Assembly: GCA_023630585.1 (NCBI GenBank)
Contig: CM042553.1
Location: forward strand, 16,123,520-16,187,519
Direction: 5' to 3'
Length of the DNA: 64,000 bases
Source: Cranoglanis bouderius
Taxonomy: Eukaryota > Chordata > Actinopteri > Siluriformes > Cranoglanididae
The notes under the pieces are model-generated. The model saw only the letters and a program-made list of their open reading frames with translations, was not told the origin of the DNA and made no database searches. Below are positions 1 through 11,919 of the stretch, one piece after another (the first letter of the stretch is position 1; each line of letters begins with the position of its first letter). The translations under genes were made by a program, and so were the position numbers.

Positions 1-107
1 GCACTTACCTCATTACATTTCATATCTATGGAGGTCATTGGCTAATTCAGTGGTTTCAATACTTCTTCAGTCAAGCCTCCCCCTTTGTTAAAAAAAAAAG
101 AAAGAAA

Positions 108-141
<34 letters not shown>

Positions 142-654
142 TCACACTTTGGGAACTACTGGGCTAAATGTTTGTCCTCTCTTCATGCTCTTCATGAACT
201 AAGTTAAGTGTCTTAAAATAAAACTGGTTTTGGAACACATGTGTGAAGAAAATTGATAGTCACTACTGAGGGTTAAGCAAGTGCATGGTCCTCTTAATTA
301 CACACTCCAAAAACCTCAGTTTATCTCATCTTCCTTTTAAAAGCTTCAAACTTCCCCTAGACATCTATGGAACCGTCAAGCTCTGAGTGCTCCTGGTCCT
401 GGCGACGACATCATGGCAGTGAGAATATAAATCACGGCTGCTATTATTGGAGGTCACTATTAATTAAGCGTGAAAAGAATCACATGACATGATTGTGGCT
501 TTAACGCTTAAGCCTGGAGTGCCTCAGAGCTCTGCATTCAGTCTTGTTCTTTTTTTAATGCATAAAACCCTGAGGAAAACACACAACACCCCTTGAGCAA
601 CACCGAAGCCCCCCCCACCCCCCCACCCCAACCCCTGCAGCATCGTTTGGCAAG
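1..654. other. Unassigned non-coding DNA
   Basis: AT-rich sequence in which I recognise no gene or transposon. It contains a purine-rich run and TAA repeat at 89-141 and a C-rich tract at about 608-637. Confidence 0.6.
89..141. repeat. A-rich / (GAAA) / (TAA)n microsatellite
   Basis: A run of A and GAAA units passes into about ten TAA units. This layout is common at the 3' end of retroposons, but no retroposon body is recognisable beside it. Confidence 0.85.
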
Positions 655-1533
655 ATGCTTTTTTTATTTCTCTTTTTTTTCTACAGCACATGTTGGCAGA
701 GGCAACATTTTAGTCCCAGGCCTTTTGCCAGCACACAGTGTTCACCCTTTTTGCCTTTGAAAGCCCCTCAACTACCCCAGCTCGTTACTGCCTCCTCAAT
801 AATTCACGGGCGTCTTTGGGTCATGTTTTATTCATGCACTAAAGGAATGCTTCTAATTTATCCCCCTCACACGCACTTTCCAGCCTGCTTAGTAGTCTGG
901 TTGCTAAGGAATGATGTCACTCCTGTGCTGTGCGACATCAAGATCTGGAAAACTTGCAGCAGTTATGTCTCCACAGACAGAAATGTTTCAAACCGAAAGA
1001 CATTGCTAAGCATGGAAAAGGTTTGACATAGAAGCGTTATGCGCTGTCAGTCAAAGTCTTACATAACACTTTTTATTCTAGGGAGTGGATTAGCTGAAAC
1101 TTTGCACCAGAGTTTCTCCATGCTCAGCTATTGTTGTGAAACTAATTAGTGCCAGAGGTTAATTCAGTCATCACATCAGTATGAAAATTAGTAAATGAAG
1201 TCCATGATGGATATCATTCAGTTGCATATTTATGGACTGCTTCTCCGAAATAATAAGTGATTATTTCTGGTATCACCGAGAATATGGCTGTATCCCGAAG
1301 TGTAGCTTTTTAAACTTCAGCTCTTATTGGTTTTCATTTAACAAGTAATTCAGAAAAACTTTTTTTTTATAACAAAGATAGTGTTCATTGACACATTGAT
1401 TACATAGAATTTTCTAGAAAACAAAATGACAAACATTGTGTTGTTGTAAGCTATTCAATAGCTAGCTAATAGCCTGCTATCCACGTGGATAAAGACTGAC
1501 AGCTATGTTACAGCTACACAGCACTGTTGAGTT
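655..1533. other. Unassigned non-coding DNA
   Basis: It holds a 123-codon open frame (655-1026) that has no recognisable domain and a composition like its surroundings. Nothing else is recognised. Confidence 0.55.
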
Positions 1534-1985
1534 CTTGATTGAGATTGGTTAGAAGGTGTTGATTAATTTGCTTTAAAAGCAGCTCTGAAATTAGTTCCAG
1601 TGGCAAATCACAGGTTAATTTTTATGCACTTGTTCTGATATGTTATAGTTTCTATAGTAACAGCTCATTCACTGACTTGTATGGCGACCGCTCCATGTAA
1701 ACAGATTTTTATTGTCTTTTTTTTAAATGGTGTAATTGTTGATATGGTGAAGTTTTCTGTGAGGATTTATCCGTCTATTTAACAATTATGGAAGGAGTCT
1801 TCTTTGTCAGCTCTTTGTAATAGTCAGAGGTAAAGCTATAACTTTATGTTTTCCGACATGGGAAAGTCTTCAGGACAGAAAAAACAGAGGCTGGTGAGGG
1901 AAGGACTGTTTATAGCTGCTATAACATAAGTGAGAACATCTTTTGTGGATATTCTTCAACATTACATAATTACATAATTATGAAC
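1534..1985 (+). repeat. Dispersed repeat R1, copy 1
   Basis: R1 is my label for a sequence recurring many times in this window. Landmarks seen here, in order: a start resembling attggttagaaggtgttgat, then a taacagctcattcac block, then tatggaaggagtct, then agaggctggtgaggga, then tatagctgctataac. The same landmarks in the same order occur at 9735, 22150 and 34915. No coding capacity is visible, so a non-autonomous DNA transposon is likely, but the superfamily is not established. Confidence 0.75.
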
Positions 1986-3938
1986 AACTTCCACCATATT
2001 GTTGTCATATTTGTTATCACATTCCACCCCATAAGTCATATTTGCAATTGCATGTGTGCTGATCCGAACCTGTCCTGAATCTGTGCCCCATGAGTCAGTG
2101 AATACTTATATGATACGCACGGATACGATTTCCCTCCAGAATTACATTTTTTAGTGGACATATGGTACATCTGATTTGTGCAAACAACTGGTTATTATCT
2201 ACGTTCTGTAGCTAGCTTCTGTAAATATCAGTGGTTGTGTGGTTGTGGATATTAAGCTAGTGTGCCACAAACATTGATCCAAGGTGAAAAACCATCGTCT
2301 CTGTAATAGACCTATAAATCACATGTGATGAAAGACTCTTAACCTATGATTATTACTTGTTCCAGGATACGGAAACTGAGTGTCAAAATAATGAAGTCAG
2401 TTACTGTGGATTGATTCGGTCCCATGATTCTGAGTGACATATGGAAATTAAGAACAATTACCATTCAACAGTTTAAATATCTGCCATGAAATTATAATCA
2501 ACCTGATAATGTGATAACGCCATGCCATACATTCATTATAACAAGCAAGTAAAACTGTAAATAATTTGCCCTTGTCTTAAGATCTTAAGATCACCTCATT
2601 AGCATGTTGATTAGAGGGAAAAATCTTTTCATTCTATTTTATTTAGGCACAAAATCGTATGAGAGGAAACATTATTCCTCAGGTTATCGGAGCCTCTTGC
2701 TTTATCACTTAGCAAAAAGGAATAGCTACAACACTGCCTTATCTTTAATTAGGTGAAATTACACTGCCAGCAATCCAAGACAAAATACTCCTGCAAGGAA
2801 AGATAATTCAAATGTACATGAGCAGGATCGAGCCAGAGATTGTGTCGCATAAGAGATGATTAAGCACTGGATTAGAGAGAACCTTTTTCTTTCTCTCTTT
2901 CCCATGGATTAGCTGTTCTGGTTAGGGCATTCTGAAGCTAAAATAAGACAATGAAATCCAAGAAAGGGCGTTTAAGTTCTTGTGTGAGCTTGATGGGAAA
3001 GTGATAAAGACCAGAAAAGAAAGGAGACGTACTAATTGTTCAGTTGTTTAAAAGTTATCTCTGTTTCTTTTGACCTTGACCAGTGAGTGTGTTTTCTACC
3101 TTTTCATCCCTGAGCCACACTTTTTTATTTCAGCCTTCCAGCAGCAATGATGACTTAATCAGAGTGAACATCTTACATCTCTACATGTTGCTAGTGGTGT
3201 TTTTCTGACACACATGCTGAGGATCATCTCACAGGGGAAAAGAGATGTTATGACAGAGGAAATGATGTTAACTTTCAAAGTGTTGGTGGTATTGCTTTTA
3301 AAATCTGCCATAAACTTGCTTTGCATTTCTTTATTTGGCAGAATTTAATCCAAGCACAGATCTGAGTAGTGTAGGGATAAAGGGAAAATTCATGCTGAAC
3401 AACTTGCATATCAATATTTCTAATTAATATGTGATCTTCTGTGGTTCAAGTAATGACTTTGACTTTAGTTTAAACCCATTTCAACATGTAGCTCGATTTT
3501 CACTTTGGTTAATAGTTTTTTGGTTAACAGTTTCCTACAGTTTTATCCAAAGTACCGTTCGACTCATAGTGATGTAGTGAGATTTAATCCTTGCTTCATC
3601 TCTACCTAAAGACGGCAGTGCAGCAGCACTTTAGTCCTTTAGTCTGTCTAGCTCTCTGACCTATTTATCTGTACTCTCTTCTCAAACTTCCAAAGCTTCA
3701 ACTTTCATGCTAATAATCAATGCCATTGCGCTCATCAACTTGTTGATCACTAACCAGCCGAGTCTCAACTGCATCATATAACTGCATTGCATTCTGAGAG
3801 TCCAGCATTTGCTCAATGTTTCCTATGAATTTCTCATTATGACATTGACTCTCCACTGGAAAATTGTGCTTTTTTGTTTTTGTTTTTAGGAGCTATTTGT
3901 AAAATGTGACTGTTATTACTTAAGTATGTTTGAAGGTA
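1986..3938. other. Unassigned non-coding DNA
   Basis: No gene or familiar repeat is visible. The part around 2570-2880 has a mixed, non-repetitive composition with several ATTA cores and could be conserved non-coding sequence, but there is nothing here to prove that. Confidence 0.5.
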
Positions 3939-4139
3939 GGGCGCCATGGCTTAGTGGTTAGCACATTTGCCTAACACCTCCAGGGTTGGGGGTTCAATTC
4001 CCACCACCCTGTGTGTGTGGAGTGTGCATGTTCTCCCCATGCTTTGGGGGTTTCCTCCCCCAGTCTAAAGACATGTGTTGTAAGCTGATTGGCATCTCTA
4101 AATTGTCTGTAGTGTGTGTGTGATTGTGCCCTGTGATAG
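3939..4139 (+). mobile_element. tRNA-derived SINE (family S1), head fragment
   Basis: The head carries a Pol III A-box-like sequence, tggcttagtggttagc (near 3947), and a B-box-like ggttcaattcc (near 3991). Next comes a body also present on the minus strand at 36022-36374, including a block about 25 bp after the B box and a cctcccccagtctaaagaca block. The tail half is missing, so this is a truncated copy. Confidence 0.75.
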
Positions 4140-4720
4140 TTTCTCCTATTAAGTGTCATTGTAACTGTGCCTGTAATATGACATCAGTGTGGCGGAAAAC
4201 TTATAATAATAATGACAATACATCAGCCAACAAACTAGCACCAGAATCACTAAACACATCAAATATATTCAGTACAAATGTATTTAATATGTTTCAGGGT
4301 GGATTTTCCTTTAATGGATTTGATCAAGGGTGGTTCTCATCAGTGGTTCTCTAAAGACAGCATTCATAGTAGTCTCCCAAGGCGAGACAAATGTGCTTTA
4401 GAAATTAGATGGTCCCTCTTCTTTAAACAACACATAATGCCAAGCCACAAGCCCATACAGCCTTTTCTTCTTGTGCTTTTCCACATTATGGTACTTCAGT
4501 CTTAAATGAGCCTCATCTAGTTGAATGAGATCCATGACGGACCTGCACAGTCACATGATAATAAACTTGAAGTAAAAAGTGTTCCCTTAAAGGGTATATT
4601 TGATACATTAAGGTTACAGATTTCTAATGAGGTTACATTTAAAACCTTGCCTAAAAGAGACACTGTGTGCTATAAGGTTTCCCCAGAGAGATGAACCAAA
4701 GACCACTTTATGGTACTAGA
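4140..4720. other. Unassigned non-coding DNA
   Basis: Two short overlapping open frames (4124-4505) have no recognisable domain. No repeat is identified. Confidence 0.5.
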
Positions 4721-4850
4721 TTTAGAGATAAATAGATAGATACAACTTTATTGTCATTGCACAGTACAGGTACTCAGCAAAGAAATGTAGTTTAGTACCT
4801 ACCAGAAGTGCAAATAGTAGCATTGTGCAAATTTAACAAAGTGTAGGTTG
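4721..4850 (-). mobile_element. Probable LINE 3' end with TAGA tail
   Basis: Read on the minus strand, this is a short 3' region ending in a caatgacaataaag motif followed by TATC/TAGA units. That is the usual form of a fish LINE tail (polyadenylation-like AATAAA plus a tetranucleotide repeat). No reverse transcriptase coding sequence is present, so the family cannot be named. Confidence 0.45.
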
Positions 4851-4879
4851 AATACTGGATATTGGAATGGCAAGGCCTA

Positions 4880-5911
4880 TTCATTTGTTTGTGCTATACA
4901 CCAAAGACATTTGGGTTTGACATCAAAAAATTGGATACAAATCAAGAGATTAGGATTTCAGCTTTTATTTCCTGGTATTTATATCTACAGTAGATGTGTT
5001 AAACAACATAAAACATAGAACCATTTGTATCAGACCACCCAATTTTTGGCAAGAAAAAGTATAGGAACAGATAAGTCTTGAAGTAAATTAAAGTAAATGA
5101 CACTTAATGTTTGGTTGTGTTGCAATAACTACATCAAGCCTGAGACTCACTGACATCACGAAATTGTTGGGGTCTTCTTTTGTGTTGCGTTTCCAGATTT
5201 TTACCACAGCCTTTTTTCAGTTGTTGTTTGTTTCAGGGGGTTTCTCCCTTGAGTCTCCTCTTCAGGAGGTGTAATGCTGCTCAATTGGTTTAATGTCTGG
5301 TGATTGACTTGGTCAGTCTAAAGCCTTCCACTATTTCCCCCATTTAAGTCCTATTTTGAGTGGGCATTGTGTTTTGGATCATTGTCTTACTGCATGATAA
5401 AGTTCCTCCCAACTAATTTGGATGCATTTCTCTGTAAATTAGCAAACAAAAGGTTCTTATAAATGTTTGAATTCATGCTGCTGCTACCATTCCAATCTGA
5501 CTTTACAATTCTTACTGCTGATGAGTGATTTGCATTTTGTGCTATGGCCTCTATATTTCTTCTCTTGAAGTCTTCTTCAGACGGTGGATTGTGATACCTT
5601 CACCCCTGCCCTGTGAAGGTTGTTGATGATGTCACTGACTGTTGTTTTTGAGGTTTTCTTCACAGCTCTCACAATGTTTCTGTCATCAGCTGTTGTTGTT
5701 TTCCCATTCATGTCTGTTGTGACCCATTTATGTCTGTTGCTCAGTACACCAGTGGTTTCTTTCTTTTTCAGGACATTCGAAATTGTTGTGTTGGCTATGC
5801 CCAATGTTTCTGCAATTCCTCTGATTGATTTTCCCTCTTTTCTTAGCTTCAAAATAGCTTGCTTTCCTCCCATAGACAGCTCTCTGATATTCAACCCAAA
5901 TTGTGATGGCT
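4880..5911 (-). pseudogene. Tc1-like transposase remnant (family Ta)
   Basis: The minus strand from 5894 down to 5577 is open for 105 codons and encodes the paired helix-turn-helix DNA-binding part of a Tc1-type transposase (GKQAILKLRKEGKSIRGIAE, then NTTISNVLKK). Homology continues degraded to about 5200, with text typical of antisense Tc1 DDE coding, but the frame is broken and no intact DDE triad can be read. The 5' end abuts a different Tc1 family in the opposite orientation at about 5912. It cannot make active transposase. Confidence 0.8.
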
Positions 5912-6565
5912 AGATGACTGGGTCAGAGCATCTCCAAAATGGCAGGTTTTGTGGGGTGTTCCCGGTATGCAGTGGTTAGTGGTTAGTGGTCCATTGAATT
6001 ACAACAGGTGAACCATTGACAGGGTCATGGGTGCCCAAGGCTCATTGATGCGCGTGGGGAGCAAAGGTGAGCCCGTCTGGTCCGATCCCAAAGGAGAGCT
6101 ACTGTAGCACAAATTGCTTAAAAAGTTAATGCTGGCTATGATAGAAAGGTGTCAGAACACAGTGCTGCACAGTAGCCACAAAGAGGTCAGAGTGCCTATG
6201 CTGACCACTGTCCACCTCCAAAAGCGCCTACAGTGGGCACGTGGGCATCAGAACTGGACATGGAGCAATGGAAGAAGGTGGCCTGGTTTGATGAATCATG
6301 TTTTCTTTTACATATGGACGGCTGGGTTCATGTGTGTCACTTACCTGTGGTTGGCACCAGGATGCACAATGGGAAGAGCCGGTGGAGGCAGTATGATGCT
6401 CTAGGCAATGTTCTTCTGGGAAACATTGGGTCTGGGCATTCATGTGAATGTTACTTTGACACGTACCATCTACATAAACATTGTTGCAGACCAAGTACAC
6501 CCCTTCATGGCAACGGTATTCACTAAAGGCAGTGGCCTCTTTAGGCAGGATAATGCAGCAAACAA
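5912..6565 (+). pseudogene. Tc1-like transposase remnant (family Tb)
   Basis: The plus strand encodes pieces of another fish Tc1 family in shifting frames: a second HTH segment near 5912-5990 and an RPRLIDARGERR-like linker near 6030. Next come PMLTTVHLQKRLQWARGHQN (6207-6266), MEQWKKVAWFDESCFLLHMD with the first catalytic Asp (6260-6320), and a GLFRQDNAANN-like second Asp block near 6535-6570. The region bearing the catalytic Glu and the C-terminus is absent, and several frameshifts separate the blocks. Confidence 0.82.
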
Positions 6566-7437
6566 CAATCTAGCGGACAATTCTAGGAAAAAGATGCTTT
6601 GTAGAGTAATTTATAAGAAAGTGTGCATATAAACTGTTCTAGTGTTTAAATTTGAACTAAAACAGTTGAGTGTCAGCTTCCCCCCCATGTGGATGGTGGT
6701 TACAGTAAAATCCTGTATGTATGCACACACACACACAAAACCTTCCAAAACTACCAAGGTCCATATCTCTTTGTGTTCTAATAGCTAGTTTTGGCCATGA
6801 CTATGTCACTATGACATTGTGGACCTCACAAAAATTTTGATCCTGGTTCTTTGTCCCTCAGCTATGTAGATTTAGAGAATAAGTATCGCTCAAGTAAACA
6901 AATTTTCTGTTCTTTCTGCATCTGTGGTTATTACACATGTACTACACACATACTAGATAGAGGTTAGTTTGAAAAACTCTGCAGTCCTCCTTTATGGTGT
7001 GTTAGAGGAGTCAGGCAGATCAGATGGTTCCTTATGGAGCCGTAACAACGATGAGGAACAGAACTGAAGACAGAGGAGCGGGCGTAAAGTGAGGCGCAAA
7101 GCTCTGGACAGAAATTTGAATGTTGACACCAGTGTGCAGTCACTATATAAATTACATTTCTGATTATTATTAGGGAGGAGAGGAGGTAGGTAGCTCATGC
7201 CACTTAATTAATCAGAAAGAGCCGCAGAGGCCAGGCGCTGCACCCCCCCCCCCCCCACCACCACATAACTGCCATCTGCCAACATGCTCATTTAGAATTA
7301 GAATATTTACACCATGGGGGACATAGTCACTTTATATCTCTTGTATTGTATGGTAATAAGCAGTGAGACTGAGCTTCTACCTCTATGCTTGTCTGCAGGA
7401 CAAATTCCAACACTGCAAAACTCCTCATTAGCATACA

Positions 7438-7440
<3 letters not shown>
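6566..7440. other. Unassigned non-coding DNA
   Basis: It contains a short CA tract (6723-6736) and a run of 14 C (7243-7256). The stretch 6990-7235 is GC-richer than its surroundings and non-repetitive, but no coding frame is convincing. Confidence 0.5.

Positions 7441-7474
<34 letters not shown>
7441..7474. repeat. (CA)17 microsatellite
   Basis: Seventeen uninterrupted CA units. Confidence 0.97.
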
Positions 7475-7476
<2 letters not shown>

Positions 7477-7605
7477 TATCCCACCAATTCTGCATTATAC
7501 AGAGACAGTGAAACACAATAAATGTGATAAACATGTATCACAGCTGACGGCATAGCCAGCATTATTAGACACCATTATTGGATTGTTTATATTCATGTGT
7601 AAAAA

Positions 7606-7607
<2 letters not shown>

Positions 7608-7687
<80 letters not shown>
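7608..7687. repeat. (AT)40 microsatellite
   Basis: Forty uninterrupted AT units. Such tracts are frequent TA-target landing sites for Tc1 elements, but none is inserted here. Confidence 0.97.
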
Positions 7688-7690
<3 letters not shown>

Positions 7691-8414
7691 TTTTCCACAT
7701 GCTTAATTTTTCACATGCAAATGTTACCCGATTTCACTTTGTGATTTCAATTTCCTGTCATGTAAGACTTTACATGACAGCATAACACAATGAAATGCAC
7801 ATTCACATTTTTTACTTAAACTCACATATTACTGACATCATCAAATCAGCAGTATGTGATTTTTTCCAAAAAGGTTGGTCTTGTCCATGTAGAAAGTACA
7901 AATAATTTCAAATTTCAAATGAGAGAATTTTTTTTTGTTTTGTAATGTAAAGTAGGCAGTCCTAATCTTGGGTGATGCTTGGGTAAAATGTGCCCGTACC
8001 AATCACAATGCTGAGCTCACACTCACACTCATTCTTCTTTATATGCAATATAAATAACATTGTGTCCATTTTTCATGTTATCTTAATTAATATGAAATTT
8101 GTGTGATTGTAAATAAATTACAGGGCAAAGTCCATGCAAAGAAAATAATTTTGCACCTGCAGTGTGATTTACCACAGCCTTTAGTAACCACCCTTCAGTG
8201 TACAGTAATACAACTGAAGGGTGGGTACTAAATTTGTGTACAACCTGTTTCCACCATTTTAATGTAAAATGAAAAAAAAAAAAAAACAACAAAAAAAACC
8301 TTTGTTTGCATTTCTCAAAATTTTGTCTCAGGGCATAAACTGTTTGTGCCTGTTTGTTGCTGCCATTGTTCACTATCTCACTGGAAGTTTTGAAACACTA
8401 CTAGCTGTGCACCC
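7688..8414. other. Unassigned non-coding DNA
   Basis: AT-rich with poly-A near 8268-8298. No recognisable feature. Confidence 0.5.
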
Positions 8415-8717
8415 ACACACTGAAAAAAAACATGACAGCCCCATTAAGTTAAGTGAACTTATTTCTTCTCTTTAACTCCAGTTGTCATGACAAGTTGTGG
8501 ATATTGAACTCAAGTTTATAAGTTTTCAAAAATTGAACTTAAAGTAGATTAAAAGTGGATTATTAAAGTAATCCATTGTCTTGACTTGGAAAACTTGTAA
8601 AACGTAACTGTTTAAGTTGAAACAAATGTTTTCCTCAAATTGAGTTTACTCACATTTTTAAGGCAGCAGGTGAACTTTTGTTTCAAAGTTTAACCAACTG
8701 AAATGTTTTACGGTGCA
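8415..8717. mobile_element. Small MITE with cacactgaaa / ttttacggtgca ends
   Basis: About 300 bp, AT-rich and non-coding. It starts with cacactgaaaaaaaacatgac and ends with aaatgttttacggtgca. The two ends are imperfect inverted repeats of the cactgtaaaaa type seen in many fish MITEs, and the interior has runs resembling aagttgaactt in both orientations. No clear target duplication. Confidence 0.5.
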
Positions 8718-9734
8718 TTCGTAACAAGGAAGTTTGAAAAGGTCCATTGATCACATTTTCTATACATATTAATTATGTTTTATTAATGATAAACTTGTTT
8801 TCTTTCTGCAAGGGATCATCATCATCATCATGTACATGTTACATGGAGTAGTGTAATACCTCCTGACCTCCCTCAATATCACAAAATAATGGAATATTTT
8901 CTTAAAATAAGCTCATTTATGTTACCACAGTAATATTTGATATGCATCACACATTTGCGTATTCAATTCCAACAGCAGTTCACAAACCTGTCAAAAGATT
9001 TCTCTTCACTTTTGCTTTTACAGTTAAAATATAGAGAAAAGCAAATTCTAAAAATGCTTGAACAATAATATAACAATAGCAAAAAAACAGCTAAACTAAA
9101 AATAATTAAGTAAAAAATAATCAAATAAATTTAAAAAATGAAAAGTGCAAATTGTGATAATATGGTTGTTTCCCTCAGCTTTATACAGTATTGCTTTGTT
9201 TAACATTTTCATTTATAACTCTACTATAATGACTGATAATTTATGACACCAGCTCGTTTTTGGGTCATTTGTCACAGTGCAGTGTAAATAATGCTTTTAA
9301 TTGGAAGTGCCACAAAACAATTAGGTAAGTGATAGTGTAAGCTGTCACTAATGTGTTGCTGCATAACAGAGATGTCAACATGGAGCGAAACAAAATAGGT
9401 TTTGCGACACTTCTTCAGTGGGCACTAAATTAGACCATGATTGGAGCAGAAACCAGAAATCAGCAAAGCGGCTGTTCCTATTATCGCCCTGTCCTGCATG
9501 GGAGGAGATGAAGATGTGTAATTTTCCAGAGTCTACAGGCAGCCGTTCTCACCACAGTTGGTGTTGATGGTGTCGGATTTTACTTTGGAAGATCCTGTTC
9601 TTTTTAACAAGGCGATGATGAAGCACTGAGCTTATGGTTATAGTTGAGTTTATTACAGAAATTGCTCTAGGGCTCTGAGGTGCACCTAGGAAACACACCG
9701 TTTTAGATTTATAAATGCCACATGAACATGATTT
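8718..9734. other. Unassigned non-coding DNA
   Basis: Contains a short ATC microsatellite (8817-8830) and AT-rich sequence. Nothing recognised. Confidence 0.5.
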
Positions 9735-10325
9735 TCAATTCTGAATGGGTCAGAACGTGTTGATTAACTTTTTTAGCTGCAGCTCTGACAGTAGTTCTGG
9801 TAGCAAATTGCAGGTTTATATTAATGTTTCTATACTAACAACTTGCACAGGGACCTGTACAGCAGACACTCCACATAAACAGATTTTATTTTTTTTTTTA
9901 TGCGTATAATTGTTGATATGGTGAAGTTTTCTATAAGGAGAGGTTTTTATAACATTTATGGAAGGAGTCTCTAGTGTCAGTACTTTGTAACAGTCAGAGA
10001 AAGTTTTCCAATCTTCAGGACAGAGGAGTTTACACTTTCTAGGTTCTTGGTTATATGACAAGCTCCATTTTTTTGGCTTGTTAACTTCAAGATAGAAAAA
10101 CAAGAGGGAACGACTGTTTATAGCTGTTATGATGTGATAACATATAAGTGATAACAGGAGCTAACTTGTTTTGCAGCTGTTCCATAACATTAAATGTAAC
10201 TATAAATGCATAATACATATGATTCTTTAATGTATTTTTTAAAAATGCTAATCTTGGAAAATTGCTATGGTATAAGAAGAATGAAACACTTATTATTATT
10301 AGAAAATAATCAATGTTGGTTCACA
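9735..10325 (+). repeat. Dispersed repeat R1, copy 2
   Basis: Carries the R1 landmarks in order (ctgaatgggtcagaacgtgt, tatggaaggagtctc near 9958, a tatagctgttatgatg block near 10115). It extends to a right end with ggtataagaagaatgaaaca near 10270 and aaaataatcaatg near 10305. This is one of the longest uninterrupted copies and helps define the right end. Confidence 0.75.
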
Positions 10326-11481
10326 TAAGACCACCTTGTTGTGTTTTATCCCTTACAGGGCCAGCGGCTTCCAGAAAATAGTTCAACAAAGAATGCAAAC
10401 TGGTTGAGAATTCACGTATGTCTAGATTTAAATTAAAAACTCGTTTACTCCATCAGGTTTTTTGCTAACTGTTTCATTATCATTTTTTATGATTAGTTTA
10501 CTTTTTTCTTTCAGTTCAGTTCCATAAATCTCATTTTTAAATTTAAACTCTGAGTACATTCACTTTCAGAAACAAATCAGAAACCAAAGGCATTGATATG
10601 AGAATACAAATAATAAGGTTACAAAATATATATATATATATTTTTTTTAATGGAGCAATAAAACAATCAGATAGCAGTTATAAATTAAAATAAGAAACAG
10701 TATATAATATCATAAAGATTTAAAATAAAAGGTACACAGCTATTCTGGGTTTCTTTTTTCTCATTTCATTTTACATTTCACTAGAGCTTGTAATTTGTTC
10801 CTTTACATAATGCATCATGATTTGTTTACTGAAAATCACTTACTTTTATGCCTTTTTGTTGTCAACCTACTTTAGTAAATAAGACTCTTCTTCTCTTTAT
10901 ACATCTCCTCTTCTCGTGTGACCTTGCATCAAGAGGCGCAAAAGAAAATAACAAAATCACACAGAATATATGAATAAATTAACAGGCCATGCTTTTAATT
11001 TTTTTTTAAACTGTCCTGTCTTTAAAGCTTCTTTAATTTCTCATCTGAAGTGGTTTAGAAGGAAAAGGGGGATCCTATTGGGAGCTGCTAACCCGAGTGT
11101 GCAGAGAGGAACATAAAACACATGCAGAGCAGTGTGTTCATTAAAGTCACAATACAAGACAACAGGGTCATGAAGATAATTGATGGAACAGATCTGAGAT
11201 GTTTTCCCTTTTGGGTATCTCATGTTTGGAAGTGATTCCTTTAGATTTGGGATTTAATAATCTTTGTTTTCTTTTTGACTCCACACACACACAGAAGTCA
11301 CTGCGTTATTTATTGTGTAATAGGAAATAGAAAAGAGGTCAAGCTGAGTGCTGGAAATTCCTTGAGGAGGGCAGAAAAATAGAACCAAGAAAGGGCATGT
11401 TGAAAGGTTTAAAAGTCACTGACAGCTGTTTTTTTTCTTCCTCAAGGACCAAGGATTGTTTATTGGATTATTTATGTAGAG
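10326..11481. other. Unassigned non-coding DNA
   Basis: AT-rich. A 60-codon minus-strand open frame (11041-11223) has no recognisable domain. Confidence 0.5.
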
Positions 11482-11865
11482 AATAAAACACTCGGCGTGT
11501 GCTTTTATAGGAAAATAATCAACAGCAGACTGGTGTGATGTACTGTGACCCTAAGGGGAGTTACTGTTACCACCAAAAGTTTATTTTTCTAATAACAGTG
11601 TTTGAAGTGTTTTATTCCTCTTATACCACAAAGAAAGAACCATGCACCACACTTTTTTATCCATTTGTAGTTGCATTTTAATGCTGTGGAATGTCCACAA
11701 AACAAGTTCATTCCTGCTTTCATTACAGCAGCTATAAAGTCATTCTCTCACCAGACTTTTTTTTCTCTCTCTTTAAATTAATAAGACAAAAAAGCAGCTT
11801 GTCATGTTACAGAGAAACCCAGAAAGTGTAAACTCATCTGTATTAAAGACTTTCCTGTGTAGCTT
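11482..11865 (-). repeat. Dispersed repeat R1, copy 3 (reverse)
   Basis: Begins with R1's central quasi-palindrome (aggaaaataatcaacagcag, ctgttaccacc). It then runs through gtgttttattcctcttatac and the R1 body in reverse orientation (ttacagcagctataaag, ccagaaagtgtaaactc). This copy shows that the centre is followed by an inverted body, which suggests a foldback-type element. Confidence 0.65.
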
Positions 11866-11919
11866 TTAAAACAATTTATTCAACAGAAATATCAATTGAT
11901 GTGATATTCTTCTGTGAAA

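Noticed and set aside
655..1026. 123-codon open frame
   Set aside because: Begins in a T-rich tract, has no recognisable domain, and its composition is that of the surrounding DNA.
3939..4010. tRNA gene
   Set aside because: Pol III box-like sequences are present but no cloverleaf can be drawn, and the same head occurs in other SINE copies.
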